NCBI RefSeq assembly: GCF_000812025.2
Contig: NZ_JWJE02000003.1
Span: 62,001 to 126,000 of the forward strand
From: Bacillus thermotolerans
GTDB lineage: Bacteria > Bacillota > Bacilli > Bacillales > Domibacillaceae
Direction of reading: 5' to 3'
Length of the DNA: 64,000 nt
Positions 52,171-61,077 of the stretch are shown here, piece by piece. A model generated the notes under the pieces. It was not told where the DNA came from. It worked only from the letters and a program-made list of their open reading frames with translations, and did not search any database. The position numbers and the translations under genes were made by a program. The stretch's first letter is position 1, and each line of letters starts with the position of its first letter.

Positions 52171-52737
52171 TTATTCTGCTGCCCTTAAAGCCGTTTCTCT
52201 CAAGACGAGCACTTCTTCCATATCTTGAGGCGGTACACCGTAAAGCTCCTCTGAGCAATAGGCGTGAACTTCCCGGTAGACGATGGCCATGACATCCATT
52301 GCCCACTTTTCACATTTGAGCGCCGGAGCCCAATAGTAAAGCTTCATTTCATTCACGTCTTTTGTCACCGGATGAATGCGTGTATATTGAAGGCTATCGA
52401 TGCCTTTAAAGCCTGCTTTCTCATAAAAGCGAATCCGCTTGCCCGTATCCGGATCCTCCGAAGAAGCCGGCTCTACTTCAAGGATAATCGGCTTGCCCTT
52501 CTGTTTGAGCCGGTTGATCACTTTGCTTCCGACACCCTTGCTTCGGTTTGCGCTATGTACCAATATAAAGTCAACAAACACAAACTCCTCTGTTTCAAAA
52601 GAAACCAGCACGTAATCAGGCCCCTCTTCCACCTTATACCGCGGTGCTTGGCCGGTTAAAAGCCTGTCAAAATGCGCCTTCGATTTCATTTCATTTGCCG
52701 GAAAGTACTTTCTTAATGCTGTGTACCAAGTGCTCAT
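52171..52737 (-). CDS. GNAT-family N-acetyltransferase
   Basis: A 188-residue acyltransferase. The acetyl-CoA-binding motif is NRSKGVGSKVINRLK near residue 64, followed by EVEPASSEDPDTGKRIRFYEKAGF, the usual GNAT motif B region. ATG 52737 is chosen; AAGGAG lies 12 bases upstream. Substrate unknown. Divergent from the ATP-grasp operon. Confidence 0.82.
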   Translation of the reverse strand: MSTWYTALRKYFPANEMKSKAHFDRLLTGQAPRYKVEEGPDYVLVSFETEEFVFVDFILVHSANRSKGVGSKVINRLKQKGKPIILEVEPASSEDPDTGKRIRFYEKAGFKGIDSLQYTRIHPVTKDVNEMKLYYWAPALKCEKWAMDVMAIVYREVHAYCSEELYGVPPQDMEEVLVLRETALRAAE

Positions 52738-52826
52738 CTGATTCAACCACTCCTTAGGATATTTTGTCAGCTACCTCCCTTACATACCTTTAAATTCCGA
52801 TAAATAAACTTTCTTTTCTAAAAAAA

Positions 52827-52852
52827 GTTTATATTCTTAAAAATGAGGGTAT
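52827..52852 (+). promoter_or_regulatory. SigB promoter of the ATP-grasp/papain-like operon
   Basis: GTTTAT-N14-GGGTAT: 11 of 12 bases match GTTTAA/GGGTAT and the spacing is ideal. Predicted start near 52860, 56 nt before the start codon. The inverted repeat AAACTTT/AAAGTTT overlaps the -35 side. Confidence 0.8.
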
Positions 52853-52915
52853 TTAAGCCTTGCTTTATTATTTTGTTATTTTTTATTATTTGAAGTGAAG
52901 GATGGGGAGAAGGAT

Positions 52916-54142
52916 ATGGAACGTGTACAAAACAACAATAAAGTAACAGCTTTGCTTGGTTGGAGTCTGCCGGCAATTGAGGCTATCGATAAGCTCGATC
53001 GGCCTTTTGTAGTAGTCGGACCTCCTGAATTTGAATCATTCGCCAAAGAGAACGAAATTTCATTTGTAGGCTGGCAGTTTCAGCGCCTCAACGAAACATC
53101 CGTTGAGCTGTATGAGCAGCTGAAAGCATTAGGTGTGGAACTGGCCGTGCCGTTGTATGAAGAAACGGTCGAATGGGCCGGCGCCTTAAACGCCCGCTTT
53201 CGCGACGATCCACGCGTCTTTAACCGCTCGCTTCTTCTTAGAGACAAAGGGTTAATGAAGCGAAAGGCGCAAATGGCCGGCATGAGAGTCGGCGTCTTCG
53301 AGGAAGCGTATAACAAAGAGGATATCCACCGCTTCCTGAAACGGGTCAACGAAGCGCTGATCAAGGTAGACGGCGACCCGGCTGATCCCATCCACGTCAA
53401 GCCCTTAAATAAGGCAGGCGCGGTCGGCCACAGAGTGATACATAATGCCGCCGATATAAGCGATATTCCAGAAGAGGATTTCCCATGCTTAATGGAAAGC
53501 CACCTGGATGGCCAAGAATTTTCCTGTGAAGCGTTTATTCATAACGGAAAAGTGAAATTTCTTAATATAACTGAGTACATCAAGCTGGGGCATTCCAATT
53601 TCGTGCCAGCTTCATCCGCCCTTCAGGAATGGCGGCCGCGCATCAAGAAAGAAATCGAAAAGCTCATTGCTTCGTTTGAAGTAGAATATGGAGTTATTCA
53701 CCCTGAATTTTTCATTTCACCAGACGGCACATTGAACTTTGGTGAAGTGGCCGCACGGATTCCTGGAGGCCATATCTTTGATTTAATTGAACGTGCCTAC
53801 GGTTTCAGTGCGTACCAGGCGCAAATTCTTTGCAGCGACCCGGATACAACCGAAGAAGAGCTTGACGCCTTCTTTCCGAAAGACACGGAACCCCCGAAAG
53901 GCTATGCCGGCAGCTTAATGGTGTATCCACGGGTACGGGTCATCGAGCGTCTGGATGTCCCTGAAGAATTAAAGTCCCACCCCTACTTTGATAAACACGA
54001 TATGTTTATCCCGGCTACCAGCAAGGTCGCCGAACGGGTGGGCTTCGGAAACCACTACGGAACGATCTTTTTCTTTGGAGACGATAGTGAGGAAATGCGC
54101 AGGCTGCTGACGGAATATGAAAAGCATGATTTCTACCTTTAA
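52916..54142 (+). CDS. ATP-grasp ligase of unknown substrate
   Basis: A 408-residue ATP-grasp protein. The N-terminal pre-ATP-grasp region (residues 1-105) is followed by RDKGLMKRKAQMAGM near residue 111, the ATP lysine region IHVKPLNKAGAVGHR, CLMESHLDGQEFSCEAF, and the metal site HPEFF (Glu264) with EVAAR (Glu277-Arg281), where the common Asn is Ala. Such enzymes join a carboxylate to an amine or thiol through an acyl phosphate. ATG 52916 follows GGGGAGAAGG. Followed after 40 bp by the papain-like gene. Confidence 0.85.
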   Translation: MERVQNNNKVTALLGWSLPAIEAIDKLDRPFVVVGPPEFESFAKENEISFVGWQFQRLNETSVELYEQLKALGVELAVPLYEETVEWAGALNARFRDDPRVFNRSLLLRDKGLMKRKAQMAGMRVGVFEEAYNKEDIHRFLKRVNEALIKVDGDPADPIHVKPLNKAGAVGHRVIHNAADISDIPEEDFPCLMESHLDGQEFSCEAFIHNGKVKFLNITEYIKLGHSNFVPASSALQEWRPRIKKEIEKLIASFEVEYGVIHPEFFISPDGTLNFGEVAARIPGGHIFDLIERAYGFSAYQAQILCSDPDTTEEELDAFFPKDTEPPKGYAGSLMVYPRVRVIERLDVPEELKSHPYFDKHDMFIPATSKVAERVGFGNHYGTIFFFGDDSEEMRRLLTEYEKHDFYL

Positions 54143-54182
54143 TAGAATTTTATTTCGGATACTGGTGAGGGAGGAAAAAACA

Positions 54183-56150
54183 ATGGAGGCTCAAAGCCAA
54201 AGTAACCCGGTCAATACAAAGTTCGAACAGGCGCTTGAAGCGCTTGAACAGGCCAAGCCTTATGCGAAAAGCATGTACCAAACGGAATTATTCCAGCAGG
54301 CGATTGAGCTTGCGAATACAGATGAAGGAATCAGACAGCTATTCAGTTATGCCCCTCGTTTTGAGGAGGCAGGCGTGTTTAAAGGCGGACCATGGGAACA
54401 AGCTGAAAAGCTGCAGCCTCCTTTTGTCGGCGGCTCCTTAAAGCTGAAAAGCGTCAACTCCGTCGTCGAACTGCTGAGTGAACTGCGCATGCTCGCCATT
54501 GCAAAAGGCACCTATGCGCATGAGTCCGTCACTGCGGGAGAAGCTCGCACCTTCCTGAACGAAGTGCTCGCATTGAACCTCGATATCCTGTTCCCGGCGG
54601 AAACCGAGGAATCCCGGATTAATGATGGAGAGCACATTCAGCGGGCGGAAAGGCTGTTCCGATTTTTAGGAGAGCAGCTGTCCTTCCAAGCGATTGCTAA
54701 ACAAATTGTGATGGAAATCGACCGCCTAACGGTTCAGCGCCCGATTATGGTGAACCGGATTGTCAAAATGATCACGATGGCGAAACAGATGATGGACGCC
54801 AACATTGATGAACAGGCAAAAGCTGCCCTGCAAAGGTACGCGGAAGCGATTGAGACGCCTACTCCGCTAACGAAGCAGGCAAGCAGGCTCCGTGACTATA
54901 ATCTGGCCTTAAAGGATGCTTCCGAGGAGGCGCTGCAGGCAGAAGCGGAGGCCTTTGCGCAATCCATGGAGGAAACCGGACTTGTTTCTCCTTTCCATGC
55001 AGTATTCATCCGGCATGTAAACCGCCAGCAGCCAGAGCTTCTGCCCGCTACCCTCCGTCTATCGGAAACGGGCCAGGCCATGCTGAACGAGCAGTCTGAA
55101 CTCGTGCACGACCTTATTCAAATTGCGGTTCATCCGCATACCGCTCAGTCTATTTACGGCTTATCGAAAACACTTGACCGCGGCTTGTTATCACGGGAGC
55201 CGGTCATCCCAAGCCTGCGCCGCCTGCTGGAGCTCGATATTCATCCAGAGGTGAAGAAGCTTCTCTTGACACCAGAAAACAAGAAGGAAGGGTTAACAGC
55301 CAACGCCATTCTTGTATCAGGAACGATCAGTGTACTCGGCCAGCCACTGGGTGTGGGTCAAGGAATGAACCCGACCTGTCAATCCGCGCGTGCGATCAGC
55401 TTATGGGCACAGCACGGCCCTGGACAGCTGATGGAATTTATCGCCCGAGCCGCAAGGGATAATGACATTGACATGATCTTTGAAGGGGAACCGATTCACT
55501 CCTCCAACCTTGAAGGCGGAGTGGCTGAAGAAATTCACCAGGAGCTGGACCCGGTATCCAAGGTACTCGTTCCGCATCTTGATAAGATTTACAATGAAAT
55601 GATGAAGCGCACCCAGCTCCGCGGCGAAGACGGACACAAATGGGTGAACCCCGAATTTTACGGCGAGTGGATTCCGCGCGGCTTTGCGAATATTATCGAC
55701 CCGATCACAACAGCAGTAACGGATTACTCCGGCTTCGTCCGCTTGTTCTATGCCACGCATCATCCGGAGTACAACGAAGGACACGAGTTGATTTATCCAA
55801 ACCCTGTAGGCATTTATATTACGAATGTACACGGTGATCTGCTCGGACTTCATGCCGTGTCCATCCAGCGCATCGCAAAGGATGAAAGCGGAGATTACCG
55901 GATCTATTTCTACAATCCGAATAATGACAGCGGCCAGAACTGGGGTCAAGGCATCGAGCCTTCTGTGAAGGATCATGGCGAGCAGGAAGGCGAAGCCTCC
56001 CTTCCGTTTGACCAGTTCGTCGCCCGCATGTACGCGTTCCACTATAACCCGTACGAGCAAGGAGACACGTTCATGGTGGAAGAGGAGATCGTTGAACGCA
56101 TCGAAGAATTAGCCAAAGAAAGCTGGGGCAAGCAGTATACGTGGCTGTAA
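54183..56150 (+). CDS. Large protein with papain-like Cys/His/Asn signature
   Basis: A 655-residue protein I do not recognise. The first ~370 residues are helical with Glu/Ala-rich segments and no known domain. The C-terminal third has Q393-GMNPT-C399 (Gln six residues before Cys, as Gln19/Cys25 in papain), LHAVS with His557, and YFYNPNND with Asn578, the order and context of a papain-type triad. No signal peptide. It may cleave or transfer a peptide or isopeptide bond, perhaps acting on what the ATP-grasp enzyme makes. ATG 54183 has GAGGGAGG upstream. Confidence 0.65.
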   Translation: MEAQSQSNPVNTKFEQALEALEQAKPYAKSMYQTELFQQAIELANTDEGIRQLFSYAPRFEEAGVFKGGPWEQAEKLQPPFVGGSLKLKSVNSVVELLSELRMLAIAKGTYAHESVTAGEARTFLNEVLALNLDILFPAETEESRINDGEHIQRAERLFRFLGEQLSFQAIAKQIVMEIDRLTVQRPIMVNRIVKMITMAKQMMDANIDEQAKAALQRYAEAIETPTPLTKQASRLRDYNLALKDASEEALQAEAEAFAQSMEETGLVSPFHAVFIRHVNRQQPELLPATLRLSETGQAMLNEQSELVHDLIQIAVHPHTAQSIYGLSKTLDRGLLSREPVIPSLRRLLELDIHPEVKKLLLTPENKKEGLTANAILVSGTISVLGQPLGVGQGMNPTCQSARAISLWAQHGPGQLMEFIARAARDNDIDMIFEGEPIHSSNLEGGVAEEIHQELDPVSKVLVPHLDKIYNEMMKRTQLRGEDGHKWVNPEFYGEWIPRGFANIIDPITTAVTDYSGFVRLFYATHHPEYNEGHELIYPNPVGIYITNVHGDLLGLHAVSIQRIAKDESGDYRIYFYNPNNDSGQNWGQGIEPSVKDHGEQEGEASLPFDQFVARMYAFHYNPYEQGDTFMVEEEIVERIEELAKESWGKQYTWL

Positions 56151-56154
56151 CAGG

Positions 56155-56187
56155 AAAAAGCTGACTCACAATGGAGTCAGCTTTTTT
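56155..56187. terminator. Bidirectional terminator after the papain-like gene
   Basis: Perfect stem AAAAAGCTGACTC/GAGTCAGCTTTTT with a 6-nt loop; T-tracts both ways. Confidence 0.92.
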
Positions 56188-56191
56188 GCGT

Positions 56192-57664
56192 TCATTCATC
56201 TAAGGCGCGGAAGAGAAAAGCAGAAAGCTGTGCTCTCGTCACGCTTGCAGTCGGTCTGAAGGTGTTGTTTTCATAGCCTTCTGTAATACCTGCCGCTAGG
56301 ATTTTTTGAATCGATTCATAGGCTTTCATGCCTGATGCTACATCGCTAAAGGAAACACTCGCTTTCTCCTCTAGCTCGAAGGCGCGAGCTAAAAAGATCG
56401 CCATTTGTTCACGGGTCACCGTCTCACCCGGGTGAAACTTTCCGTCTTCAAACCCTTGAATAATTCCCTTCTTATAAGCGGCAGCAATATGCTTGCCTGA
56501 TTCGCTGGCTGTCGATACATCCGAGAATGGTGTAGTACCTGAACCGAGCGGCAAGTCAAGCGCACGGCTGATCATAATGGCGGCTTGTGCTCTTGTCACC
56601 GTTTTGTCCGGTGCGAATGTACCGTCTGGAAGCCCTTGAATAATGCCCTTCTTATTCAAGGAGTACATCTCCCGGTAGAACCGGTGCGCCGTGCTCACGT
56701 CAGGAAAGACAAATGTAAGCTTCTCGATATAAGCAGATGGAATGTAACCAGTCTGCTTGCCGTCCATGGTTTTCACCGGAAACCAGACAAAGTGGTTGAC
56801 GCTGTCTCGTCTTTCGTCGTGTGTGAAGTCGCCATCGATGAGTAAACGAGTAAATTCAGCCAGCTTCTGCTTGCTGCCTGCAGTGCTGTTTTGCTGGCGC
56901 AGACCTGCCTCTCCGTCCGTCACCACCACCTTGTCTCCTTCTTTTAAGAGATAAACAGACTCATGTGTCGGCTCTGTTACTATATATTCCTTCTTCAAAA
57001 ATTGAATGTTTTCCGTGCTGCCTTGTTCATAGCCAAAGTCGGAGGTTGTAAAAGGAAAATCAGCTAATTTCGTGTCACCTAAGAAGCTATTTTTCTCGAT
57101 TTCAGCGAACACTTCTTCCTGATAGGCGCCTATATTCACCTCGCCTGTCGCTTGCTTAAGCGGACTATTCGTCGGCTTGATGCCGTTATACGCCATCACG
57201 GGGAAATACCAGTTCTCGATGACCTGCTTTCCTGCCCCTTTAATTTTGGGCAGATCGGTCCGCTTATACATGTTGTCGAGAATCTCTACCCCTTTTTCAA
57301 TATTGTAGTAAATATCCGTTTTGAGTCTCTCTTGATTGTAAGCCGTCTGATTTGTAATTTGCATGATTCCGATGCCATTGTCACCGGAAACGACAGCCTT
57401 GCCATTGGCCTCGAACTGCTTCCAGTCACCCTTCTCCTGTGTCGCTACGGCTTTTACCACTTCAGGCGGAATGCCTTTATCTAGTGCGGCGCTCGTCAAT
57501 AAACAGTTCGCATGCTGAAAAGATGGATTTTCTCCTGGCTCTAATTCTCCGTAAGCCGCACATGAACTGGCCCAGTCCGGTATGTCCGCTGAAGCATGTC
57601 CCGGCACCGCTAACCCCCCTGCCAGCAGCGCAAGGACGCCTGCCTTTAACCAAAATGATTTCAC
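56192..57664 (-). CDS. Transglycosylase-like protein with three S-layer homology domains
   Basis: A 490-residue surface protein: signal peptide residues 1-26, lysozyme-like domain (about 45-200) with Glu in VATQEKGDW and the motif GIGIMQITNQ, an SH3-like stretch (about 235-315, LKEGDKVVVTDGEAGLR), then three SLH domains (about 320-380, 382-440, 445-490) with PDGTFAPDKTVTRAQAA and two similar segments. SLH domains bind pyruvylated cell-wall polymer, so it is held on the wall and probably cuts peptidoglycan. Confidence 0.88.
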   Translation of the reverse strand: MKSFWLKAGVLALLAGGLAVPGHASADIPDWASSCAAYGELEPGENPSFQHANCLLTSAALDKGIPPEVVKAVATQEKGDWKQFEANGKAVVSGDNGIGIMQITNQTAYNQERLKTDIYYNIEKGVEILDNMYKRTDLPKIKGAGKQVIENWYFPVMAYNGIKPTNSPLKQATGEVNIGAYQEEVFAEIEKNSFLGDTKLADFPFTTSDFGYEQGSTENIQFLKKEYIVTEPTHESVYLLKEGDKVVVTDGEAGLRQQNSTAGSKQKLAEFTRLLIDGDFTHDERRDSVNHFVWFPVKTMDGKQTGYIPSAYIEKLTFVFPDVSTAHRFYREMYSLNKKGIIQGLPDGTFAPDKTVTRAQAAIMISRALDLPLGSGTTPFSDVSTASESGKHIAAAYKKGIIQGFEDGKFHPGETVTREQMAIFLARAFELEEKASVSFSDVASGMKAYESIQKILAAGITEGYENNTFRPTASVTRAQLSAFLFRALDE

Positions 57665-57765
57665 GTTCCCCTTCCCCTCTCTACCTGTTTGGCAATCTCT
57701 TACTATCTTAACACGAGCCTCCAGAAAAAAAGGGCAAAAAGCAAGGAAACTTTCTCTCTGAAACT

Positions 57766-57791
57766 TAAAAAATAAAAATCATAGCCGATGA
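57766..57791 (+). promoter_or_regulatory. SigD promoter of the chemoreceptor gene
   Basis: TAAA-N14-GCCGATGA, close to TAAA-N15-GCCGATAT. About 85 nt before the start codon. Confidence 0.6.
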
Positions 57792-57880
57792 ATAAGGAGG
57801 GTTGACCCGGTGCTTACTACCTAATCAATACACACCGTATCCCGGTCAACTACGAACAAGACAGAAAAGAGGGTATTAGC

Positions 57881-59857
57881 ATGAGGAAGATCTTTACATA
57901 TTTCAGCCGCCTTCGGCCAAAGCTCATTTTGGCCTTTGCGCTCACATTAATTATCCCTGGTCTCATCATTGGCGCCATGGCTTATTCTACAGCCAGAGAA
58001 GCAGTTGAGGAGGAGATTCAGGACGGGTTCAGAGACAGCATTCGCTTGCTCGATTCATCCATTACGGAAACGATCGAACAGAAAGTACATGATGTAAGCA
58101 CATTTACCGGAAACACCACAGCTCAGCACTTTGAGCAAAAGAACATCCCTGCTTTGCGTCAGCGATTAGCCCAGTATGCTGAGCTCCATCCTGAAGTAAT
58201 TGGCACGTATATCGGCACGTCATCCGGCGCCTTCATTGAAGAGCCGCAAATCACCGACACATCCACTTACGATCCTAGAACGAGAGACTGGTATAAAGAG
58301 GCGATGGACCAGCAAGGAGAGACTGTCATCTCTAAGCCATATCAGGACGTCACAACTGGCAGCATGGTCGTCACCATTTCCCGCACGACCGATGATGGAT
58401 CTGGCGTCATGGGCGTCGACTTGCTGCTTGATCACGTACAAGGACTTGTGAACCAGCTGGAGATCGGCGAAGAAGGCTACGCATTTCTTCTGGATACTGA
58501 TCGTGTCACTATGGCTCACCCTACAGTAGAATCAGGAACGGAAATCACCTATCCATTTATCGATCAATTATATAAAGAAGAAAACGGACAGTTCGGCTAT
58601 GAATATGAAGGAGATGAGAAGCTGGCGAATTTTGCGACGAATGAGCTGACCGGCTGGAAAATCGCCGGCACGATTTCGAAGTCTGAAACCGAAGAAGCGG
58701 CCGCACCGATTTTGCGAAAGACGTTAATCGTCATTGCGGTCGCTTACTTGGTCGGTGCGGCGCTGATTTACCTGATTATTAAGTCCATCATCCGTCCGCT
58801 GAATAACCTGAAAGAACAAGCGATCACGATCAGCAATGGGGATTTAACAGAACCGATCCAAGTAACAAGCAAAGACGAAATCGGCCAGCTTGGTGAAGCC
58901 TTCCAAACGATGCAGCAAAACTTAAAGCAATTAATACGGAACATTGAAGAAAACGCGGAGCAGGTAGCTGCTTCCTCTGAACAACTAACGGCAAGTGCCG
59001 AACAGACAAGTACGGCGACCGAACAGGTAGCTGTGTCGATTCAGCAGGTGGCTGGAAATGCCGAGCAGCATTCAAATGGCGCGGAAGAAACGGTTCAGTC
59101 GCTGAACGAAGTCTCCACCGGTGTGACTCAAATTGCCGACCATTCTTCTCACGTCGCAGAGCTTGCTCAACGCACGATTGAGCAGGCAGAGGAAGGAGAA
59201 AAAGCGGTCACCAGCACGGTTGATCAGATGAAATCGATTCACGCCTCCGTCGCCGAGTCAGATGCGATGATTCAGTCATTGTATGAGCGCTCGAAGGAAG
59301 TGAGCGCGATTCTCGATGTGATCACACAAATCGCCGATCAGACGAACCTGCTGGCGTTAAATGCGGCTATTGAAGCAGCGAGAGCCGGTGAAAACGGAAA
59401 AGGCTTTGCTGTGGTAGCAGATGAAGTCCGGAAGCTCGCTGAGCAGTCCCAATCATCGGCCAGTGAAATCATGGGCATTGTCCAAGGCATCCAGCAGGAT
59501 ACGAAGAGCTCCGTTGAAATTATGGCCCGTGTCACAGACGATGTGCAGACCGGTGTCCAAATCTCGAATGAAGCGATTGAGAAATTCAATGAGATTCTGC
59601 ACAGCACGAAGGAGATCACCCCGCAAATGCAGGAAGTCTCCGCCACAGCCCAGCAAATGTCGGCTGCTGTTCAGCAGGTCACAGCGACGACCCATGACTT
59701 AACGATGATCGCTAAAGAAAACGCGGCCGCTTCAGAGGAAGTCGCCGCAACGACTGAAGAGCAACTAGCGGCAATGGAAGAAATCTCCGCATCCGCCCGC
59801 TCCCTCTCCACCATGGCCGACGAGCTCAAACGGGTGATTGCTTCGTTTAAATATTAA
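57881..59857 (+). CDS. Methyl-accepting chemotaxis protein (dCache type)
   Basis: A 658-residue chemoreceptor: membrane helix near residues 14-36, extracellular double-Cache sensor (about 40-280, with [12 protein letters not shown] and [12 protein letters not shown]), second membrane helix near 285-305, HAMP (about 305-360), and signalling domain with the hairpin tip [38 protein letters not shown] split around residue 490. The DWYKxA motif is typical of amino-acid-binding Cache domains. Confidence 0.95.
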   Translation: MRKIFTYFSRLRPKLILAFALTLIIPGLIIGAMAYSTAREAVEEEIQDGFRDSIRLLDSSITETIEQKVHDVSTFTGNTTAQHFEQKNIPALRQRLAQYAELHPEVIGTYIGTSSGAFIEEPQITDTSTYDPRTRDWYKEAMDQQGETVISKPYQDVTTGSMVVTISRTTDDGSGVMGVDLLLDHVQGLVNQLEIGEEGYAFLLDTDRVTMAHPTVESGTEITYPFIDQLYKEENGQFGYEYEGDEKLANFATNELTGWKIAGTISKSETEEAAAPILRKTLIVIAVAYLVGAALIYLIIKSIIRPLNNLKEQAITISNGDLTEPIQVTSKDEIGQLGEAFQTMQQNLKQLIRNIEENAEQVAASSEQLTASAEQTSTATEQVAVSIQQVAGNAEQHSNGAEETVQSLNEVSTGVTQIADHSSHVAELAQRTIEQAEEGEKAVTSTVDQMKSIHASVAESDAMIQSLYERSKEVSAILDVITQIADQTNLLALNAAIEAARAGENGKGFAVVADEVRKLAEQSQSSASEIMGIVQGIQQDTKSSVEIMARVTDDVQTGVQISNEAIEKFNEILHSTKEITPQMQEVSATAQQMSAAVQQVTATTHDLTMIAKENAAASEEVAATTEEQLAAMEEISASARSLSTMADELKRVIASFKY

Positions 59858-59898
59858 AAGGGGTCTGACCCCCGCCACTTTAAAGCGATAAAGCAAAA

Positions 59899-59936
59899 GG
59901 TGCCTCCCACATCCAACCACGGGGAGGCACCTTTTT
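59899..59936. terminator. Bidirectional terminator between mcp and ohrR
   Basis: Perfect 9-bp stem GGTGCCTCC/GGAGGCACC, AAAA before and TTTTTATT after. Confidence 0.88.
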
Positions 59937-59952
59937 ATTCGTCATACATAAC

Positions 59953-60390
59953 TCATCCTTGTCTTTCCTTTATCTTCTTCCGCAGTGTATTCAGCTGCGT
60001 CATGAGCTGGTCGTATTCCTCCAACTCAATTTGGCACGATTGAATGTCGCGGCTGATCTGTTCGGTGATGGCCGGCTTTTCTTCCCACGCTTTTGGCTCT
60101 AGCGAAATATACACCCGCCGCTCATCCTCTTTCGACCGCACCTTCTTCAGCCAGCCCTTTTCTTCCATTCTGCGGATCATCGGTGTTAACGTCCCGGTGC
60201 CGAGGTTCAGCCGCTCCCCGAGCCCCTTCAACGTAACATCGTCCTTCTCCCATAGCGCCAGCAGCACTAAATACTGCGGATACGTCAAGCCGAACGGGTG
60301 CAGCGCTTTCGTGTAAAGCTTATTGAACTCACTCGCGGCTTCATACACGGCAAAGCAAAGCTGGTTGTCTAACGTTGCGAATTTCTCCAA
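59953..60390 (-). CDS. OhrR-type MarR-family peroxide sensor
   Basis: A ~145-residue MarR-type repressor with the OhrR signature LDNQLCFAVYEAASEFNKLY, whose Cys is the organic-hydroperoxide sensor, and the wing KVRSKEDERRVYISL. TTG 60390 fits the AGGGGG site best; a GTG three codons upstream would put the Cys at position 15 as in B. subtilis OhrR but touches the ribosome binding site. It lies 33 bp after gpx, in one operon, under a palindromic operator. Confidence 0.88.
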   Translation of the reverse strand: MEKFATLDNQLCFAVYEAASEFNKLYTKALHPFGLTYPQYLVLLALWEKDDVTLKGLGERLNLGTGTLTPMIRRMEEKGWLKKVRSKEDERRVYISLEPKAWEEKPAITEQISRDIQSCQIELEEYDQLMTQLNTLRKKIKERQG

Positions 60391-60423
60391 GCTGTCCACC
60401 CCCTTCTGTTGATTCTTTCCCGC

Positions 60424-60900
60424 TTACAGCACCTTCTCAATGTCAGCTTCAATTTTCTCTGGCTCTGTCGTCGGTGCATACCGTTCAACGACCTGGCCAT
60501 TGCGGTCTACAAGAAATTTCGTGAAGTTCCACTTAATATTTTTGGAAAGTACGCCTTTCTTTGCTTCCTTTAAATGCTGAAACAACGGATCTGTATTGTC
60601 GCCATTCACGTCAATCTTCGCGAACATTGGGAATGTCACGCCATAATTCCTCTGGCAAAATTCCATCGTTTCATCGATATTATCGAATTCCTGGTTATTA
60701 AACTGATCACAAGGGAACCCTAAAATCTCCAGCCCTTGCTCATTATATTGATCATACAGCTCCTGCAGTCCTTTAAATTGCGGTGTCAATCCGCACTTGC
60801 TCGCTGTATTTACAATTAATAACGGCTTGCCTTCGTAGTCCTTTAACGACTTTTCTTCTCCATTTGTCTGTTTCACACTAAACTCATATACGTTTGTCAT
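60424..60900 (-). CDS. Glutathione peroxidase (BsaA/Gpx family)
   Basis: A 158-residue thiol peroxidase of the GPx family: peroxidatic Cys in [10 protein letters not shown] (near residue 36), [10 protein letters not shown] with the Gln and second Cys, and WNFTKFLVD. In Bacilli such enzymes use thioredoxin rather than glutathione. First gene of gpx-ohrR. Confidence 0.94.
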   Translation of the reverse strand: MTNVYEFSVKQTNGEEKSLKDYEGKPLLIVNTASKCGLTPQFKGLQELYDQYNEQGLEILGFPCDQFNNQEFDNIDETMEFCQRNYGVTFPMFAKIDVNGDNTDPLFQHLKEAKKGVLSKNIKWNFTKFLVDRNGQVVERYAPTTEPEKIEADIEKVL

Positions 60901-60955
60901 TCGTATAGCCTCCTCTATTATATTGAACCATCGGCTTCCTTATATCATAAAGATA

Positions 60956-60984
60956 AATCGTGTACGATTTAAACGTACACGATT
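60956..60984. promoter_or_regulatory. Operator palindrome upstream of gpx-ohrR
   Basis: Perfect inverted repeat AATCGTGTACG ... CGTACACGATT with a 7-bp A/T centre. The inner 15 bp TACGATTTAAACGTA match 11 of 14 fixed positions of the OhrR-type TACAATTNAATTGTA. A TATGAT -10 lies about 15 bp downstream on the minus strand. Confidence 0.7.
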
Positions 60985-61077
60985 CACATGTTTAGATCAA
61001 CTTATTTAACTTAAAAACCTATCACCATATTATCTTACTATTTTGAAAACAGATCAAACAAACGGCTTATCAACCTC

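Noticed and set aside
55401-56060. Minus-strand open frame of 219 codons inside the papain-like gene
   Set aside because: It has no ribosome binding site and lies antisense to a frame with catalytic-type motifs and a strong start site.
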